This document shows positions 28,901-41,070 of a DNA stretch of 64,000 bases, one piece after another. Origin of the DNA: Saccharomyces paradoxus. Taxonomy: Eukaryota; Ascomycota; Saccharomycetes; Saccharomycetales; Saccharomycetaceae. Every line of letters begins with the position of its first letter. Position 1 is the first letter of the stretch. The position numbers and the translations under genes are program-made. Location: positions 1 through 64,000 of the forward strand of contig NC_047490.1 of the NCBI RefSeq assembly GCF_002079055.1, in the 5' to 3' direction. Under the pieces are notes generated by a model. The model worked only from the letters and a program-made list of their open reading frames with translations. It searched no databases and was not told the DNA's origin.

Positions 28901-31279
28901 CTATGAAAAGAAATACTTAAACAACGCTTGCAAATCATACTCAAGAGGATGCTTTACTTCAGCAATATCATGATTGTTTAAAAACTCATTCATCGCGACC
29001 TTTCTTCTACTTTTGAAATCTAACTGTTTACCAAAAACTTTAAGGTTCAAATCATTGGCAAATTTTGTGAGAAGTGTAAGTTCACATCTAAGTTGAATGA
29101 CAATTGTTGGTACAATTTTTAAGAAGGTTTTTAGTGGGATATCCAACACAATTAATAAATTTTTTATCAGATTTTGCGATTGCACATAGGTGAGGTCTGT
29201 CAGAATATCAAGACTCAAGGAGTTGTATTTTTCCTTCGTTATATGTGGGAAAGATTTTCCTACGGTTTCGAAATTAAGTTCGGTAAAAGGATCACCATAT
29301 AACTTTTTCAAGTTCAGCTTTTCTTGGTGTACATCTTCTTTGAGTGACCGAATCGTTTCTTTGAGTTTGAGTATTTCACTTTGTTTTCCAGCTAGCTCGT
29401 CAGTAATTTTCCTATGTGTGTTATCTGACTCATGAATTTGAGCGTTCAGTTTTCCAATAACCAAAGATTGATTCTGAAGCTTCTCAACAATTTCTTTGTG
29501 TTCATTCATGTAATCGTTTAATTTATCCTCTGCATTTTTCTGAATTTTTTCACTTAGTATTAATTTTTCACTTAGTTCACTCTTCAGCTTTTGGGAGTTC
29601 TCCTCCTTGAGATTCAAAATATCATGCCATCTTCTTTTCTCCAAACGAAACTGCTGTTCTTTTGTTAACGCTTCTTTTTGAAGATATTGTATTTTTTGAC
29701 CATGCTGTTGTTGCATAAAATGTAATCTTTCACTAATTAGCTTAAAGACAGAAATAATTTTTTCAAGACGTATACGTTCATTCTTTTCCAAAAGTTGTAT
29801 CTTTCCTTTTAATTGCTTATATTGCTCCGTGTTTTCAAAATTTTTAATATCTTGAAAATCCGGATAAAACTTGGTAAAACGGCTTTGGAACATCGAAGGA
29901 GCATGGCCATGTTTCATTTCTTCTAGTATAAACTTACCAAAGTCTTTTTCAAAAAGCGAAAGGTTTTGCATATAGCTATAAACGTCATTTAACCTTTTCT
30001 CGTAAAATGAACCATTATCTTTTAATTTTTTATTTTCATCTTGAGACAGTTGCAAATTGCTTTTCAGTATTTCAACTTCAGACTGTATCTTTACTATAGA
30101 ATCTTTCGATTCCTTAATATCTTTTAAGAAGTTATCATTCTCTTGCTGCAAGCTTAAGATTTGCCTTTGCTTCCTGTATAGTTCCGAGACTAAAATATTT
30201 CTTTGAGAGAAAGCTTTACACCTAGTTACACCACTTACCACGTTACTTCTCTCCTCCTTGCTAGCGTTTTTGTTTTGAAATTTTGAAACTTCTTCCTCTC
30301 TAATTTTTGTAATTTCTTTACGAAACTGATCTTGAACGATGTGAAGCCTTTTTGATGCAGCTTTCCTTTCATCATGTAATACTTTTTGTAAGTGTTCAAT
30401 TTTTCGAAGTTTAGCATCATTCAAGTCTTTAAGTTCCACTGGTTCTTGAATCCTGTCATCCTTTTCATCAAGTCTTTTCCTTAATGCTTTGATCTCTTTA
30501 TTATTAGACAGAAGTTCCTCCAATATGTTTGGTAAATCGTTTTCCTTTGAAATGCTCCCTCCATATGAGGACGAGGATAGCCTAATTTCTCTTAATTTCA
30601 TGTATTCGGACTGCTCTTCATCTGATGTTTTAGATGAGCAAAAAACGTTCTCTACATGCGCAACGTCTATGTTTTCCTCCAAATTCCTGCTGCTCACAAC
30701 ATAATGCACATCATTTGTCACTGTTTCGGGTTTGTGGGAATTGATGGGGAGTTTCGAAGGTGTAGAAGAAAATTTATTCACTTCTGTATTATTTTGTACC
30801 TTATACGTGGTAAATTTACCGGGACTCACATTTCCTAGTGTACTAGGCTTTCCTGCAGGTGACAGAGCTTGTGAGCCTATCCCTACTGTTGGTAAACCGC
30901 CCCTTTGTAGAAATTTATTTGGTGATTTTAGAGCATTTCCTTCAGTAGGGTTTTTCAATGTGCTAATGTTTCCAGACGGTGAGGAAGATTCTGAACCTGC
31001 CCAACTCTCTGAGCGATTCCTTCGAGAACGCCTATTCGACAATTTAGATATAATATCAGAAGATACATTTCCCTGTATATTAGTCTTTTCAGTGGATTTA
31101 GGTGCCGGTGCTTCTGAGTCTATCCAGCTTTGTGAACGCCGTCCTCGAAAAGGCCTATTTTCTGGAGATTTTGTTAGAGTGCCACCCGTAACATTCCTCA
31201 TCTCCTCCTGCTGGTCGCAATCCGAATTTTGTTCCTTCAAGGATTCAGGCTTATTCAAAAATGCTAACCAATGATTCAT
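28901..31279 (-). CDS. ADY3: Meiotic outer-plaque/leading-edge coiled-coil protein Ady3
   Basis: Ady3 acts during sporulation. It links the modified meiotic spindle pole body plaque to the leading edge of the prospore membrane (with Don1 and Ssp1) and is needed for efficient spore wall formation. The 792-residue product (about 790 in S288C) has a basic, Ser-rich N-terminal region to about residue 160 containing three imperfect 40-41-residue repeats. Long coiled coil follows from about residue 250 to 690 (heptad-rich Glu/Lys/Leu stretches), then a globular-looking C-terminus. Upstream lie a URS1-like core and an Ndt80-type MSE core, as expected for a meiotic gene. Confidence 0.96.
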   Translation of the reverse strand: MNHWLAFLNKPESLKEQNSDCDQQEEMRNVTGGTLTKSPENRPFRGRRSQSWIDSEAPAPKSTEKTNIQGNVSSDIISKLSNRRSRRNRSESWAGSESSSPSGNISTLKNPTEGNALKSPNKFLQRGGLPTVGIGSQALSPAGKPSTLGNVSPGKFTTYKVQNNTEVNKFSSTPSKLPINSHKPETVTNDVHYVVSSRNLEENIDVAHVENVFCSSKTSDEEQSEYMKLREIRLSSSSYGGSISKENDLPNILEELLSNNKEIKALRKRLDEKDDRIQEPVELKDLNDAKLRKIEHLQKVLHDERKAASKRLHIVQDQFRKEITKIREEEVSKFQNKNASKEERSNVVSGVTRCKAFSQRNILVSELYRKQRQILSLQQENDNFLKDIKESKDSIVKIQSEVEILKSNLQLSQDENKKLKDNGSFYEKRLNDVYSYMQNLSLFEKDFGKFILEEMKHGHAPSMFQSRFTKFYPDFQDIKNFENTEQYKQLKGKIQLLEKNERIRLEKIISVFKLISERLHFMQQQHGQKIQYLQKEALTKEQQFRLEKRRWHDILNLKEENSQKLKSELSEKLILSEKIQKNAEDKLNDYMNEHKEIVEKLQNQSLVIGKLNAQIHESDNTHRKITDELAGKQSEILKLKETIRSLKEDVHQEKLNLKKLYGDPFTELNFETVGKSFPHITKEKYNSLSLDILTDLTYVQSQNLIKNLLIVLDIPLKTFLKIVPTIVIQLRCELTLLTKFANDLNLKVFGKQLDFKSRRKVAMNEFLNNHDIAEVKHPLEYDLQALFKYFFS

Positions 31280-31358
31280 ATTCGGAAAATTTCTTGTATT
31301 TAACTATCTTATTCAAAGTCTCGAACTCAGTTTTGCAATACTTTGCAGTTGCAAATTC

Positions 31359-31364
31359 TTTGTG
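31359..31364 (-). promoter_or_regulatory. Candidate middle sporulation element of ADY3
   Basis: CACAAA on the minus strand (context AACACAAAG) matches the CRCAAA core of the Ndt80-bound MSE, about 80-85 bp before the ADY3 start. The usual following A/T is absent, so the match is partial. Confidence 0.45.
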
Positions 31365-31386
31365 TTCCCAATCTTTATATTGCACA

Positions 31387-31396
31387 TGGGCGGCTA
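31387..31396 (-). promoter_or_regulatory. Candidate Ume6 URS1 of ADY3
   Basis: The minus strand reads TAGCCGCCCA against the URS1 consensus TAGCCGCCGA, one mismatch. It lies about 108-117 bp upstream of ADY3 and about 25 bp from the MSE core. Ume6 represses meiotic genes during vegetative growth. The role here is inferred. Confidence 0.5.
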
Positions 31397-31485
31397 AAGC
31401 GCGGTACGCAAAAGAAAATTGTACATATATTCGAGTTGCTCATTAAACTCGGAATGAGGTATAGTAGTTCTCTAAACATATACAA

Positions 31486-33145
<1,660 letters not shown>

Positions 33146-34318
33146 ATGCTAGGACTGAAAGGCTGTCTAACTATTCTTACTGGATACGCTATTGCTGTCT
33201 GTGCTCTGTTTTCAAGTAGAGGAAGAAATCCTTCATTAACTGATTGGGAGAAGTTAAAGGATCAAAAAATATTGAATATTGACAGCTTTGGGTTGACTGG
33301 TCACCATCTTTTGGAATTTTTCCAGGATAACTTAGCATTTCTTGGTTTCTCAGAGGGGAGCTATCATCACAAGCACGTTTCTTTATATTATGATGTTTTC
33401 AAAGAATATATCTTACGTCGTGCCAGCTCAAAGAAGTGCTTGCCTGTAGAGTCTGCTATTGCAAAGTTGAACAAGGATGTTAATCCGATGCCAGTTCATT
33501 CTCATAATGACTACTGGAGGAAATTGCCGCTCTTTGAAGGCCTGGCTTATGGAGCCAGAAGTACTGAAGCCGACGTGTGGAATATAGATGAAAAGATCCT
33601 AGCCGTAGGCCATAATGAAGCGTATTTGGACCCAGTTGAATTGACACTGGATAAGCTATACACAGACCCACTCTTGGAGATTTTAGATGAGGTGAATTGT
33701 CAAGATTCAGACTCCGATCGCAAAAATGGTGTATTCTTCAATTCGCCAGAAACTTCACTGTTCTTTTATATTGATTTCAAATCGGACGATAACGAACTAA
33801 CTTATAAATTGCTGATGCAACAGTATCTTAAATCTCTGATTGATTCCGGATATTTGACGTATTATGATATGAAAAAGAATGAAATTGTTTGGAGACCTGT
33901 TACTATAGTATTAACAGGCAACTACCCAACATCATTAGAAATCTTAGATAATGGAAATGATGACGGTTATTTTGAGTCATATCAAAGATTTGCATTTTTG
34001 GATGCGCCGTTGTTAAGTTTGGAGCCCAAATACTCAAAGCTTTCTGTAGTTACGACAGTTTCGTTCAATCAGTTAATGAAACATTGTGGTTCTGATTCTT
34101 GGAAAGTATCGCTAAGAGGTCACATGGATTCGAATGAGGTTACTTGTGCTAAAAGCCTAATTGATGATGCTCATGCGCTGAAACTCAAAACAAGAATTTG
34201 GGGAGCTCCAACCTGGCCATCTAACCTGGTGAAAACTATTTCTCACCAAATTGTCCATGACCTGGGTTCCGATTTACTTAACCTCGACGATTTATACATG
34301 GCATCGTCATTGATATAA
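33146..34318 (+). CDS. AIM6: Aim6 family protein, PLC-like phosphodiesterase fold
   Basis: Named from a mitochondrial inheritance screen; its biochemical role is unknown. The 390 residues begin with a hydrophobic N-terminus (about 1-24, [21 protein letters not shown]) that may be a signal or membrane anchor. They continue with motifs typical of the PLC-like TIM-barrel superfamily ([54 protein letters not shown]). His, Glu and Asp residues suited to metal-dependent phosphodiester hydrolysis are present in these segments. It is transcribed away from GUD1. Confidence 0.93.
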   Translation: MLGLKGCLTILTGYAIAVCALFSSRGRNPSLTDWEKLKDQKILNIDSFGLTGHHLLEFFQDNLAFLGFSEGSYHHKHVSLYYDVFKEYILRRASSKKCLPVESAIAKLNKDVNPMPVHSHNDYWRKLPLFEGLAYGARSTEADVWNIDEKILAVGHNEAYLDPVELTLDKLYTDPLLEILDEVNCQDSDSDRKNGVFFNSPETSLFFYIDFKSDDNELTYKLLMQQYLKSLIDSGYLTYYDMKKNEIVWRPVTIVLTGNYPTSLEILDNGNDDGYFESYQRFAFLDAPLLSLEPKYSKLSVVTTVSFNQLMKHCGSDSWKVSLRGHMDSNEVTCAKSLIDDAHALKLKTRIWGAPTWPSNLVKTISHQIVHDLGSDLLNLDDLYMASSLI

Positions 34319-34776
34319 GCGGCTTGACCTATAGACAAGAATAGCCATATATTTATATACACATTTAGATATGGATAGCAAGTAGATTGTTAAACGCAAT
34401 CATTTGTATAAGAATTTAAAAGAGGATTGTACCCATGTTATCTCACCGGATATGGTTCTTTGAAGAGACCCATATGAATATGAATACTATGCTTCCCTAA
34501 TATACTAAGTTTTATAGAGGAAGACGTTAAAGATTGCGATGACATCTCTACTATCCTCTGGCACGTTGTTAATATTAAGCCAATTCTAGATTAATGATGT
34601 CCCTTATCTATTGACTTTCCGGTTTTTTTTCGGTGAAGGTTCTTTCCGTTTTGGTGAATTTTCAATAAGTAATTGACGCAATCGGTTTATAACAAGAAGA
34701 CATAAATATTTAGCTCGAGCCATATCACAATAAGATATCTGTAACTTGTTCTAACAAAGAATATAGCACTTGAAGA
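34319..34776. other. AIM6-PHO13 spacer
   Basis: The AIM6 3' flank and PHO13 promoter. No other feature is recognisable. Confidence 0.55.
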
Positions 34777-35709
34777 ATGACTGCTCAACAAGGCGCACCA
34801 ATAAAGATAACCAATAAAGAGATTGCTCAAGAATTTCTGGACAGATATGACACATTTTTGTTCGATTGTGATGGTGTTTTATGGTTGGGCTCCCACGCAT
34901 TACCATACACCCTAGAAATTCTTAACCTTTTGAAACAGTTGGGTAAACAACTGATCTTTGTTACCAACAACTCTACAAAGTCTCGTTTAGCATACACCAA
35001 AAAGTTTGCTTCCTTTGGTATTGATGTGAAAGAAGAACAAATTTTCACTTCTGGCTATGCATCAGCTGTTTATGTACGTGATTTTTTAAAATTAAAACCT
35101 GGTAAGGATAAAGTATGGGTATTTGGAGAAAGCGGTATTGGTGAAGAATTGAAGCTAATGGGTTACGAGTCTCTTGGAGGCACTGATTCCAGATTAGATA
35201 CGCGATTTGATGCAGCTGAATCACCATTTTTAGTAGACGGTCTTGATAAGGATGTTAGCTGTGTTATTGCTGGGTTAGATACGAAGGTAAACTACCACCG
35301 TTTGGCTGTTACACTACAATATTTACAAAAGGATTCTGTTCACTTTGTTGGTACAAATGTCGATTCTACCTTCCCGCAAAAGGGATATACATTTCCTGGT
35401 GCAGGTTCTATGATTGAATCGTTGGCATTCTCATCTAACAGGAGACCATCATACTGTGGTAAGCCAAATCAAAATATGCTAAATAGCATTATATCAGCAT
35501 TCAACCTGGATAGGTCAAAGTGCTGTATGGTTGGTGATAGGCTAAATACTGATATGAAATTTGGTGTTGAAGGTGGGTTAGGTGGCACGCTGCTGGTTTT
35601 AAGTGGTATTGAAACAGAGGAGAGAGCCTTGAAGATTTCACGTGATTATCCAAGACCTAAATTTTACATTGATAAACTTGGTGACATCTACACCATGACC
35701 AAACAATGA
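34777..35709 (+). CDS. PHO13: Phosphoglycolate-type metabolite-repair phosphatase
   Basis: A HAD-superfamily phosphatase (also described as p-nitrophenyl phosphatase) that removes side products such as 2-phospholactate, 4-phosphoerythronate and 2-phosphoglycolate. Motif I is [10 protein letters not shown] with nucleophile Asp30 and acid/base Asp32. Motif II is [10 protein letters not shown], and the C-terminal metal motif is [14 protein letters not shown]. The protein is 310 residues and ends TMTKQ, slightly shorter than the 312-residue S288C protein, with a different last few residues. It is convergent with YPD1. Confidence 0.97.
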   Translation: MTAQQGAPIKITNKEIAQEFLDRYDTFLFDCDGVLWLGSHALPYTLEILNLLKQLGKQLIFVTNNSTKSRLAYTKKFASFGIDVKEEQIFTSGYASAVYVRDFLKLKPGKDKVWVFGESGIGEELKLMGYESLGGTDSRLDTRFDAAESPFLVDGLDKDVSCVIAGLDTKVNYHRLAVTLQYLQKDSVHFVGTNVDSTFPQKGYTFPGAGSMIESLAFSSNRRPSYCGKPNQNMLNSIISAFNLDRSKCCMVGDRLNTDMKFGVEGGLGGTLLVLSGIETEERALKISRDYPRPKFYIDKLGDIYTMTKQ

Positions 35710-35894
35710 GCTACAGAGGGCTAAAAGCAGGCAATCTTGTGATAGAACCGCTTTTTTAACGAAGAAGAAATACATAGGTTCGTTGATGTTATGTAAGTTG
35801 TATGATTTGATATACACATATATATAAATATTGTAGATATATTTTTTCCAAGGAAAAAACGGATTTTCCGGAGGCGTGAATAAGATGATGACAA

Positions 35895-36398
35895 TTATAG
35901 CTTTGTGTTGTAGTATTTAGATAACTCAATTCTCGCCAGTTTGAACTCTAACCTAGACTGGTTCAAAGCTTTAGCTATCAAGATCAGATATATGGAATCC
36001 TCGTCTTTATCGTCCACTTGTATCTTTATTTCTTCATCATCTGCATCAATATTGATTCCGTTAATAATCGATTTATCGCTTAGAGTATTAACCAATTCGG
36101 TCTTGTTAGGGAAGAAATGTTCCATCTTTCTCCCCAAGTTTTGAATTCTCTCGCAAACCCAGGCAATTCTTTGTAGGCCCAACGCAGCGGAAGAACCCTT
36201 TAAGAAATGTCCCAGATTGTCTAGTTCGGTAAGATTTTTTTCACCGTCCAGCTGTCGTTGCATCTGAGCAAAAGTTGTTTGTGCCTGGTCGATAAATTGG
36301 ATAATTAAACCTTTGGAAAAATCAGAATCATCGTCATCCATTGATATGATTTCATTTAAGATGGTCCAATTGATGATTTCTGAGGGAATAGTAGACAT
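35895..36398 (-). CDS. YPD1: Histidine phosphotransfer protein of the HOG pathway
   Basis: Ypd1 relays phosphate from the osmosensor kinase Sln1 to the response regulators Ssk1 (HOG pathway) and Skn7. The 167-residue four-helix bundle has the phosphorylatable His64 in DNLGHFLKGSSAALG, with the conserved Lys67 and Gly68 after it. An acidic loop (INIDADDEEIKIQVDDKDEDS) separates the last helices. Length and start match S. cerevisiae Ypd1. Confidence 0.97.
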   Translation of the reverse strand: MSTIPSEIINWTILNEIISMDDDDSDFSKGLIIQFIDQAQTTFAQMQRQLDGEKNLTELDNLGHFLKGSSAALGLQRIAWVCERIQNLGRKMEHFFPNKTELVNTLSDKSIINGINIDADDEEIKIQVDDKDEDSIYLILIAKALNQSRLEFKLARIELSKYYNTKL

Positions 36399-36719
36399 TA
36401 TTGTGTGTATTTTCTTATTTTCGGGAAAGCGAGTTGCTATTTCTTTTGACTTTTTTTAAAGAAATGAAATTATTGCACGACACTGAGTATCGATGATCCA
36501 GAGCACAAGTATCGACCAACCCAACCGATTTAGAAATTCAAGACAATAATATTCCTAAATATAGGTTCAATTAAATTTGATAAAAAATATTAAACTTTTT
36601 ATGTAATTTTTCTTTCAGTTTTTCCGTTTCGGGCGGGTTACGGAGGTGTTGATAATTTATGTGGCATAAACGAATTATATCTCCGGTATTCAATATGTAA
36701 GTTCCCTTTTTATTTACCA
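36399..36719. other. YPD1 upstream / GYP7 downstream spacer
   Basis: The YPD1 promoter and GYP7 3' flank. Nothing else is recognised. Confidence 0.5.
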
Positions 36720-38960
36720 CTATTTAACGGAATTCTTGCTCCTTTGTCCTTCATGTTTTATAATAGGTTTCTTCGAAAGAAGCAGGGTCAACCTTTCACT
36801 CTGACAAGGCAATACGTTGGTAGAGGAGGAGGAGGAAGAAGATGATACGTTTTGTAAATCTCTTTCCATGACGTGCATCATTTTCTCAAACTTCTTGAAC
36901 AAAAGCTCCGCTCTAACCATCAGGTCATTCCAGTCCAACTTCCCGTTAAGTTCATTGAAAAATTTTAATATCTGGTCGAACTGGTTTAGATGCTGTAAAA
37001 TAGCCTGTGAGTTTTTTTGTAAGATGGCCAACATGAAGAATAATTGGAATTGTGAACTGTAGTAGAAAGTCCAAAAATTCTCCCAAATATGCAAAATATC
37101 TTCCATTTCGAATTCCCTCTTGAACCATACTAAAAGCATTCTAAAGCAAAAGAACAAATTTCCTGAATCGCACTTGTTGAGATGTTCGCTCAAATCTGGT
37201 AGCATTAATTGAACTAACTCCACGAGGGTTAACATTTGTTCGTGAATGCCACTCTGGTCCCTTAAAAAATTTCTTTCCATAATATCCATGAAATGGGTGA
37301 AGCACCAAAACGCTTTCCATTCATCCTTCATGATGACGTAAATAGGCGACAAAAGATCAGTCATCCCCTGCACGTAGCCTAAGTTTGTGTTGTAAACATT
37401 ATAAGTGATAAGAATGTTTTGCAAATGTATCAAATGTGGGTTTTTGACTTCATCGTCTGCATCATCGCTCTCGTCATTAGTGGGCTCGGAGTCGGTATTG
37501 TTATTTTCATTTGCGGGGGGCTCTTGTGGCGGTGGTAATCCATCGGTGGTGTTGTATTGGAATATGCCCAAGTTTCTATCACAGCGTCTCACATCCTTAG
37601 ATATTCTAAATAATTGATCGTTCCAGTATTCCTCTTCATCTTCATCGTCAAATTGTAAAAAATCCTTTGACCAGGTTAGTTTTAATTGATCGTATTCAGT
37701 CGCTAAAGTTTGATCGATTTGTATTCTCTCATCTTGAGAAGAATCCCATGGGTATATCTCTAAGAGAAAACCCCAAACTTTTCCTCGCAAACTGTCATTT
37801 TCTAACCCACCATGGAATATGAAATCCTTAACTTCGTTTACCGTGACTCTCAGCCTCCCATCGTTCTCATCCCATAGCGAATTCCATTTCGCTTCCGTTA
37901 AAGGAAATTGTCTTTGCAGGGCATTATTTATTTCTGTATCATTTAATTCATCAGTTAGATTTAGGTCGTTAAAAATGTTATTCCTATACGAATCAAAGAG
38001 CTTGTTCTGCTTTTGATATCTCTCAGCTTCTTGTTTTACCCCCAATGACCAGTTTGCCAAATACACTCTTGCAGAGTCATAATCCTGCTCAATTTGTTTG
38101 ACCTTTTCATTGTTCAGAAGCTTTTGTAAGTATTCATTGTCAATTTGTGATTTTTGTATAGGTGAGTTATTAGTCAGCCAACTATCAATAAAATTGGTGG
38201 ATTTGGTAGTCACGTCTGCTATCTTGCTCATTACGTTCCATTTCCATTCTTGGAATTTCTCGTTTAGTGTCACGCCGGCAGTAGCCGGTTCAAAACTATT
38301 TTTTTTTGCATTGTTATAACTTTCCAATAGATCCTTGGAAACAAAATTTCTCAAATCATTCAAGGAAGGATTTACCAACCAAAATTCTGGTTCTAAGTTT
38401 GATTTCTTCAGTTCCATCAATTCATTGATTTTGTTTCTCAAATCTACGCCACCCCAATACAATTCATCTGAGTCATCGAATGGGTTCATAGATTTACGTA
38501 GTCTTTTTAACTTGTCCGTAGTTGATGGGCAGAGCTGGTCATGAAAGAATAAGACAGGGGGTTGAAATCCCGTAAATTGTTCTGTCAAAGGATATATAAC
38601 TAAAGATCCAACATACCAGCCATTTGGGCTAGGGGGCCTAAATTGGATGCAATATATTTGTGAGAGAGAAATTTCGAAAGCTTGGCCCGAGGAGGTATTG
38701 ATTAGATTGCTAAAGTTTATTGAATTTTCAACAACGAATGATGTAGAAGTTGGACACATGCCGACTTTAGTTTCATGTTTTAATAGTTTTGATATCTCTA
38801 ATGTAGATAATCCAGATTCCGGGATATATTGAAGAATGGCTTGATGAGACAACTTGTTGGGTTCCAAGGTGAGTAGCAGAAAACCGGCAACATTATCCCT
38901 GGTATCACTTGTTGGGTGTACGAACACTTTAGATTTGCAAAACAGTATCTTACTCATCAA
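36720..38960 (-). CDS. GYP7: Rab GTPase-activating protein for Ypt7
   Basis: A TBC-domain GAP that inactivates the vacuolar Rab Ypt7 and so limits vacuole fusion. In the 746-residue protein the TBC domain starts near residue 385 (FIFHGGLENDSLRGKVWGFLLEIYPW). It carries the arginine-finger segment SKDVRRCDRNL and the glutamine-finger segment GYVQGMTDLLSP, which together provide the dual-finger mechanism. An acidic Asn-rich insert (ENNNTDSEPTNDESDDADDE) splits the domain, as in S. cerevisiae. The frame opens with two consecutive Met codons, and the second would give 745 residues. A Ser run (SSSSSSSS) lies near the C-terminus. Confidence 0.96.
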   Translation of the reverse strand: MMSKILFCKSKVFVHPTSDTRDNVAGFLLLTLEPNKLSHQAILQYIPESGLSTLEISKLLKHETKVGMCPTSTSFVVENSINFSNLINTSSGQAFEISLSQIYCIQFRPPSPNGWYVGSLVIYPLTEQFTGFQPPVLFFHDQLCPSTTDKLKRLRKSMNPFDDSDELYWGGVDLRNKINELMELKKSNLEPEFWLVNPSLNDLRNFVSKDLLESYNNAKKNSFEPATAGVTLNEKFQEWKWNVMSKIADVTTKSTNFIDSWLTNNSPIQKSQIDNEYLQKLLNNEKVKQIEQDYDSARVYLANWSLGVKQEAERYQKQNKLFDSYRNNIFNDLNLTDELNDTEINNALQRQFPLTEAKWNSLWDENDGRLRVTVNEVKDFIFHGGLENDSLRGKVWGFLLEIYPWDSSQDERIQIDQTLATEYDQLKLTWSKDFLQFDDEDEEEYWNDQLFRISKDVRRCDRNLGIFQYNTTDGLPPPQEPPANENNNTDSEPTNDESDDADDEVKNPHLIHLQNILITYNVYNTNLGYVQGMTDLLSPIYVIMKDEWKAFWCFTHFMDIMERNFLRDQSGIHEQMLTLVELVQLMLPDLSEHLNKCDSGNLFFCFRMLLVWFKREFEMEDILHIWENFWTFYYSSQFQLFFMLAILQKNSQAILQHLNQFDQILKFFNELNGKLDWNDLMVRAELLFKKFEKMMHVMERDLQNVSSSSSSSSTNVLPCQSERLTLLLSKKPIIKHEGQRSKNSVK

Positions 38961-39277
38961 GGGGATGTATGGATGACTCTTGTGAAACTATGCTAAAACA
39001 GTGCAGCTTATATCTGAGAAATTGAACAGTAGATCTGAGCAGAATAAATTGATTTTAATACGACCAGCTGATGGAAAGTTCTGAACTATTTCTTGTAAAT
39101 GCGCCTCCCTTTATATGGAGTAGAATTTTGCCCCATATATTGTTGTTTAAGCCTCTCGGATTTCTTTTCTCATCTTGTGGGGCTTCCCGCCTGGACTAAA
39201 AATATTAGCTATGGAGTAATAAAGACAACACTGGATACTGTTAATAAGGCAGAAGGAAAGCAAAGATTATCTGAACT
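38961..39277. other. GYP7-MFG1 divergent promoter region
   Basis: A 317-bp intergenic region serving two diverging genes. No specific factor site stands out. Confidence 0.5.
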
Positions 39278-40651
39278 ATGTACCAAGGCCCACCGCAACC
39301 ACCTCCTCAAGCTGTGCCGATGCCGTACATTGTGAATAATAGCACTCCCTACCCAAATGGAAATATTAACTTTCCTCCCACCGCGCAGCAGAATATACCG
39401 CCCACAGTTTATCCACAACAAGTGCCGTTTCCAGGTCAACCACAGGGGGGTCAATTTCCACAGCCTTCAACTGACCAGCAGGCGTTTAACCAGGTGCCAC
39501 AAGTGACCCAGTCTTTCCATAGCTCCGCACAAAATGCGAATGCAACCGGAGGTGCTAACGGCGGGTCTATGCCAATGTATACACCGGTAGCATCCTTTCC
39601 TCATCCCATGACAACGGCAGCAACGGCAACTGCTCCGATGCCACAGTCTGCATCCCATTCATCTTTATCAATGCTACGGGTGCCATACCATGTAAGAAAA
39701 TACTTATCTAATTTGGCGATGTTGAAATTGTACGAAATAATAAATGAAGTTAATACGGCGATGGGTAAAATTGGCCTGCTGTCTTTTTGGACAGAACTTA
39801 TATCAGATATTTTTACCCCTGATGCAGTTATCAGGTATAGTAAAAAGTCTATGACAGATTATAGAGAATTTGAATTTATCATCCCGGTGTTCCCAGTTAT
39901 TTGCTCTACATTAGGCAGATTTGGCATTGTAAGAATGGAAGTTAAAGTCTTACAATTAAAAACACAAGTGCTAAGTAATTCTACGATTTTCTTCAACTGC
40001 CCTCGCGTTACATTTGCCTATTATTATCCTGATGGTTCATATATTACGCATTTTGCCCAAATGAAAGGTGCCTTCGATTTGGACTTGAAAATTAATTGGT
40101 TGGACGTATCAATGCATAGTTTTGTCCCTGATATTGAATGGAATGCAGTGGAACGACTTTTGGGTGATGAGACAAAGTCAGCAGAAATTGAGCAGATATT
40201 CTCTAAATTGAAACAAGAAGACGTTAAAGACCAAGCAAATTCCTTTGCAGAAAATAATGGAACGAATGTACCTCCAAATTTCGAAGCCATAACACAACTA
40301 AGATCATATTTTGACGTATTTAGAAACGTCTCCGTATTCGGCACCCAAGAAGGGTTAATGAGAGTCATGCAAATAAGTACCGTCATGTCTACTTTGAAAA
40401 ACCTTCGAAAGTTCCAAATTGAAAAAAACATTGATAGTCCTGTGACTGCTCTAAGTGCATACATTGACGCCGACAAGAAGGACATCGGGAGTGAGCCCTT
40501 GCACGCAAAGAGGCGACGCAACAGCGGTATCTCTCCTCGCACCACTACATTGGGACAAAACGGTAACTCCAATTCAAACAATGAAGAGCTTCCAACCAGT
40601 GATGTGAATGATATAAACAAAGACATGACAAAAAAGAAGATGAAGTTTTAA
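39278..40651 (+). CDS. MFG1: Filamentous growth co-regulator, LIM-binding-domain family
   Basis: Mfg1 acts with Flo8 and Mss11 to activate FLO11 and other genes of invasive and pseudohyphal growth. The 457-residue protein (458 in S288C) begins with a Pro/Gln-rich low-complexity region (about 1-130). It continues with a conserved region from about residue 134 to 350 that I assign to the LIM_bind/SEUSS-type family (LRVPYHVRKYLSNLAMLKLYEIINEVN, FIIPVFPVICSTLGRFGIVRMEVKV). The end is basic (KRRRNSG, KKKMKF) and probably nuclear-targeting. Confidence 0.94.
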   Translation: MYQGPPQPPPQAVPMPYIVNNSTPYPNGNINFPPTAQQNIPPTVYPQQVPFPGQPQGGQFPQPSTDQQAFNQVPQVTQSFHSSAQNANATGGANGGSMPMYTPVASFPHPMTTAATATAPMPQSASHSSLSMLRVPYHVRKYLSNLAMLKLYEIINEVNTAMGKIGLLSFWTELISDIFTPDAVIRYSKKSMTDYREFEFIIPVFPVICSTLGRFGIVRMEVKVLQLKTQVLSNSTIFFNCPRVTFAYYYPDGSYITHFAQMKGAFDLDLKINWLDVSMHSFVPDIEWNAVERLLGDETKSAEIEQIFSKLKQEDVKDQANSFAENNGTNVPPNFEAITQLRSYFDVFRNVSVFGTQEGLMRVMQISTVMSTLKNLRKFQIEKNIDSPVTALSAYIDADKKDIGSEPLHAKRRRNSGISPRTTTLGQNGNSNSNNEELPTSDVNDINKDMTKKKMKF

Positions 40652-40959
40652 AGAAGGTAATTTCCCCACACTACGTACTAAAATATCGAATAATTGCATG
40701 GATCGAGCCGAATGGGGTGATACATGGTAGCAGTAACTGCAGCATGTGGCATAGGTCATAGTAGAGACAAGACTGTACATTTACTATATAGTAAGATATA
40801 ATAAAATGGTTTATTCAAGATATATGAATCCCGGGTAATCGGCCGATTTGGTGAAGCCTCGGATTTTTAGGAAGAAAGCTTAATAAACAAGAGTTTTTCC
40901 AAGCAAACATGAGTTACAATTGCAAGTCGGTGGCGAACCCAATACAGAGCAAGCAAAAG
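40652..40959. other. MFG1-OST4 spacer
   Basis: The MFG1 3' flank and OST4 promoter. No further feature is seen. Confidence 0.5.
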
Positions 40960-41070
40960 ATGATCTCGGATGAACAGCTGAACTCCTTGGCCATCACATT
41001 CGGTGTCGTGATGATGACTTTGATTGTCATTTACCATGCTGTTGACTCCACCATGTCTTCTAAAAACTAA
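40960..41070 (+). CDS. OST4: Oligosaccharyltransferase subunit Ost4 (36 residues)
   Basis: Ost4 is a mini-protein of the ER oligosaccharyltransferase that bridges Stt3 with Ost3 or Ost6. The frame reads MISDEQLNSLAITFGVVMMTLIVIYHAVDSTMSSKN and stops with TAA. It has a single membrane helix from about residue 10 to 26 and a short cytosolic tail. It matches S. cerevisiae Ost4 except for two conservative changes I can recall (Val for Ile at 16 or 17, Ser for Pro near the end). It is too short for ordinary ORF length cut-offs but unmistakable. Confidence 0.97.
   Translation: MISDEQLNSLAITFGVVMMTLIVIYHAVDSTMSSKN

Noticed and set aside
30732-31274. 180-codon frame antisense to ADY3
   Set aside because: It mirrors the ADY3 repeat region, where codon composition suppresses antisense stops.
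40024-40626. 200-codon frame antisense to MFG1
   Set aside because: It lies entirely inside MFG1 on the opposite strand with no independent support.
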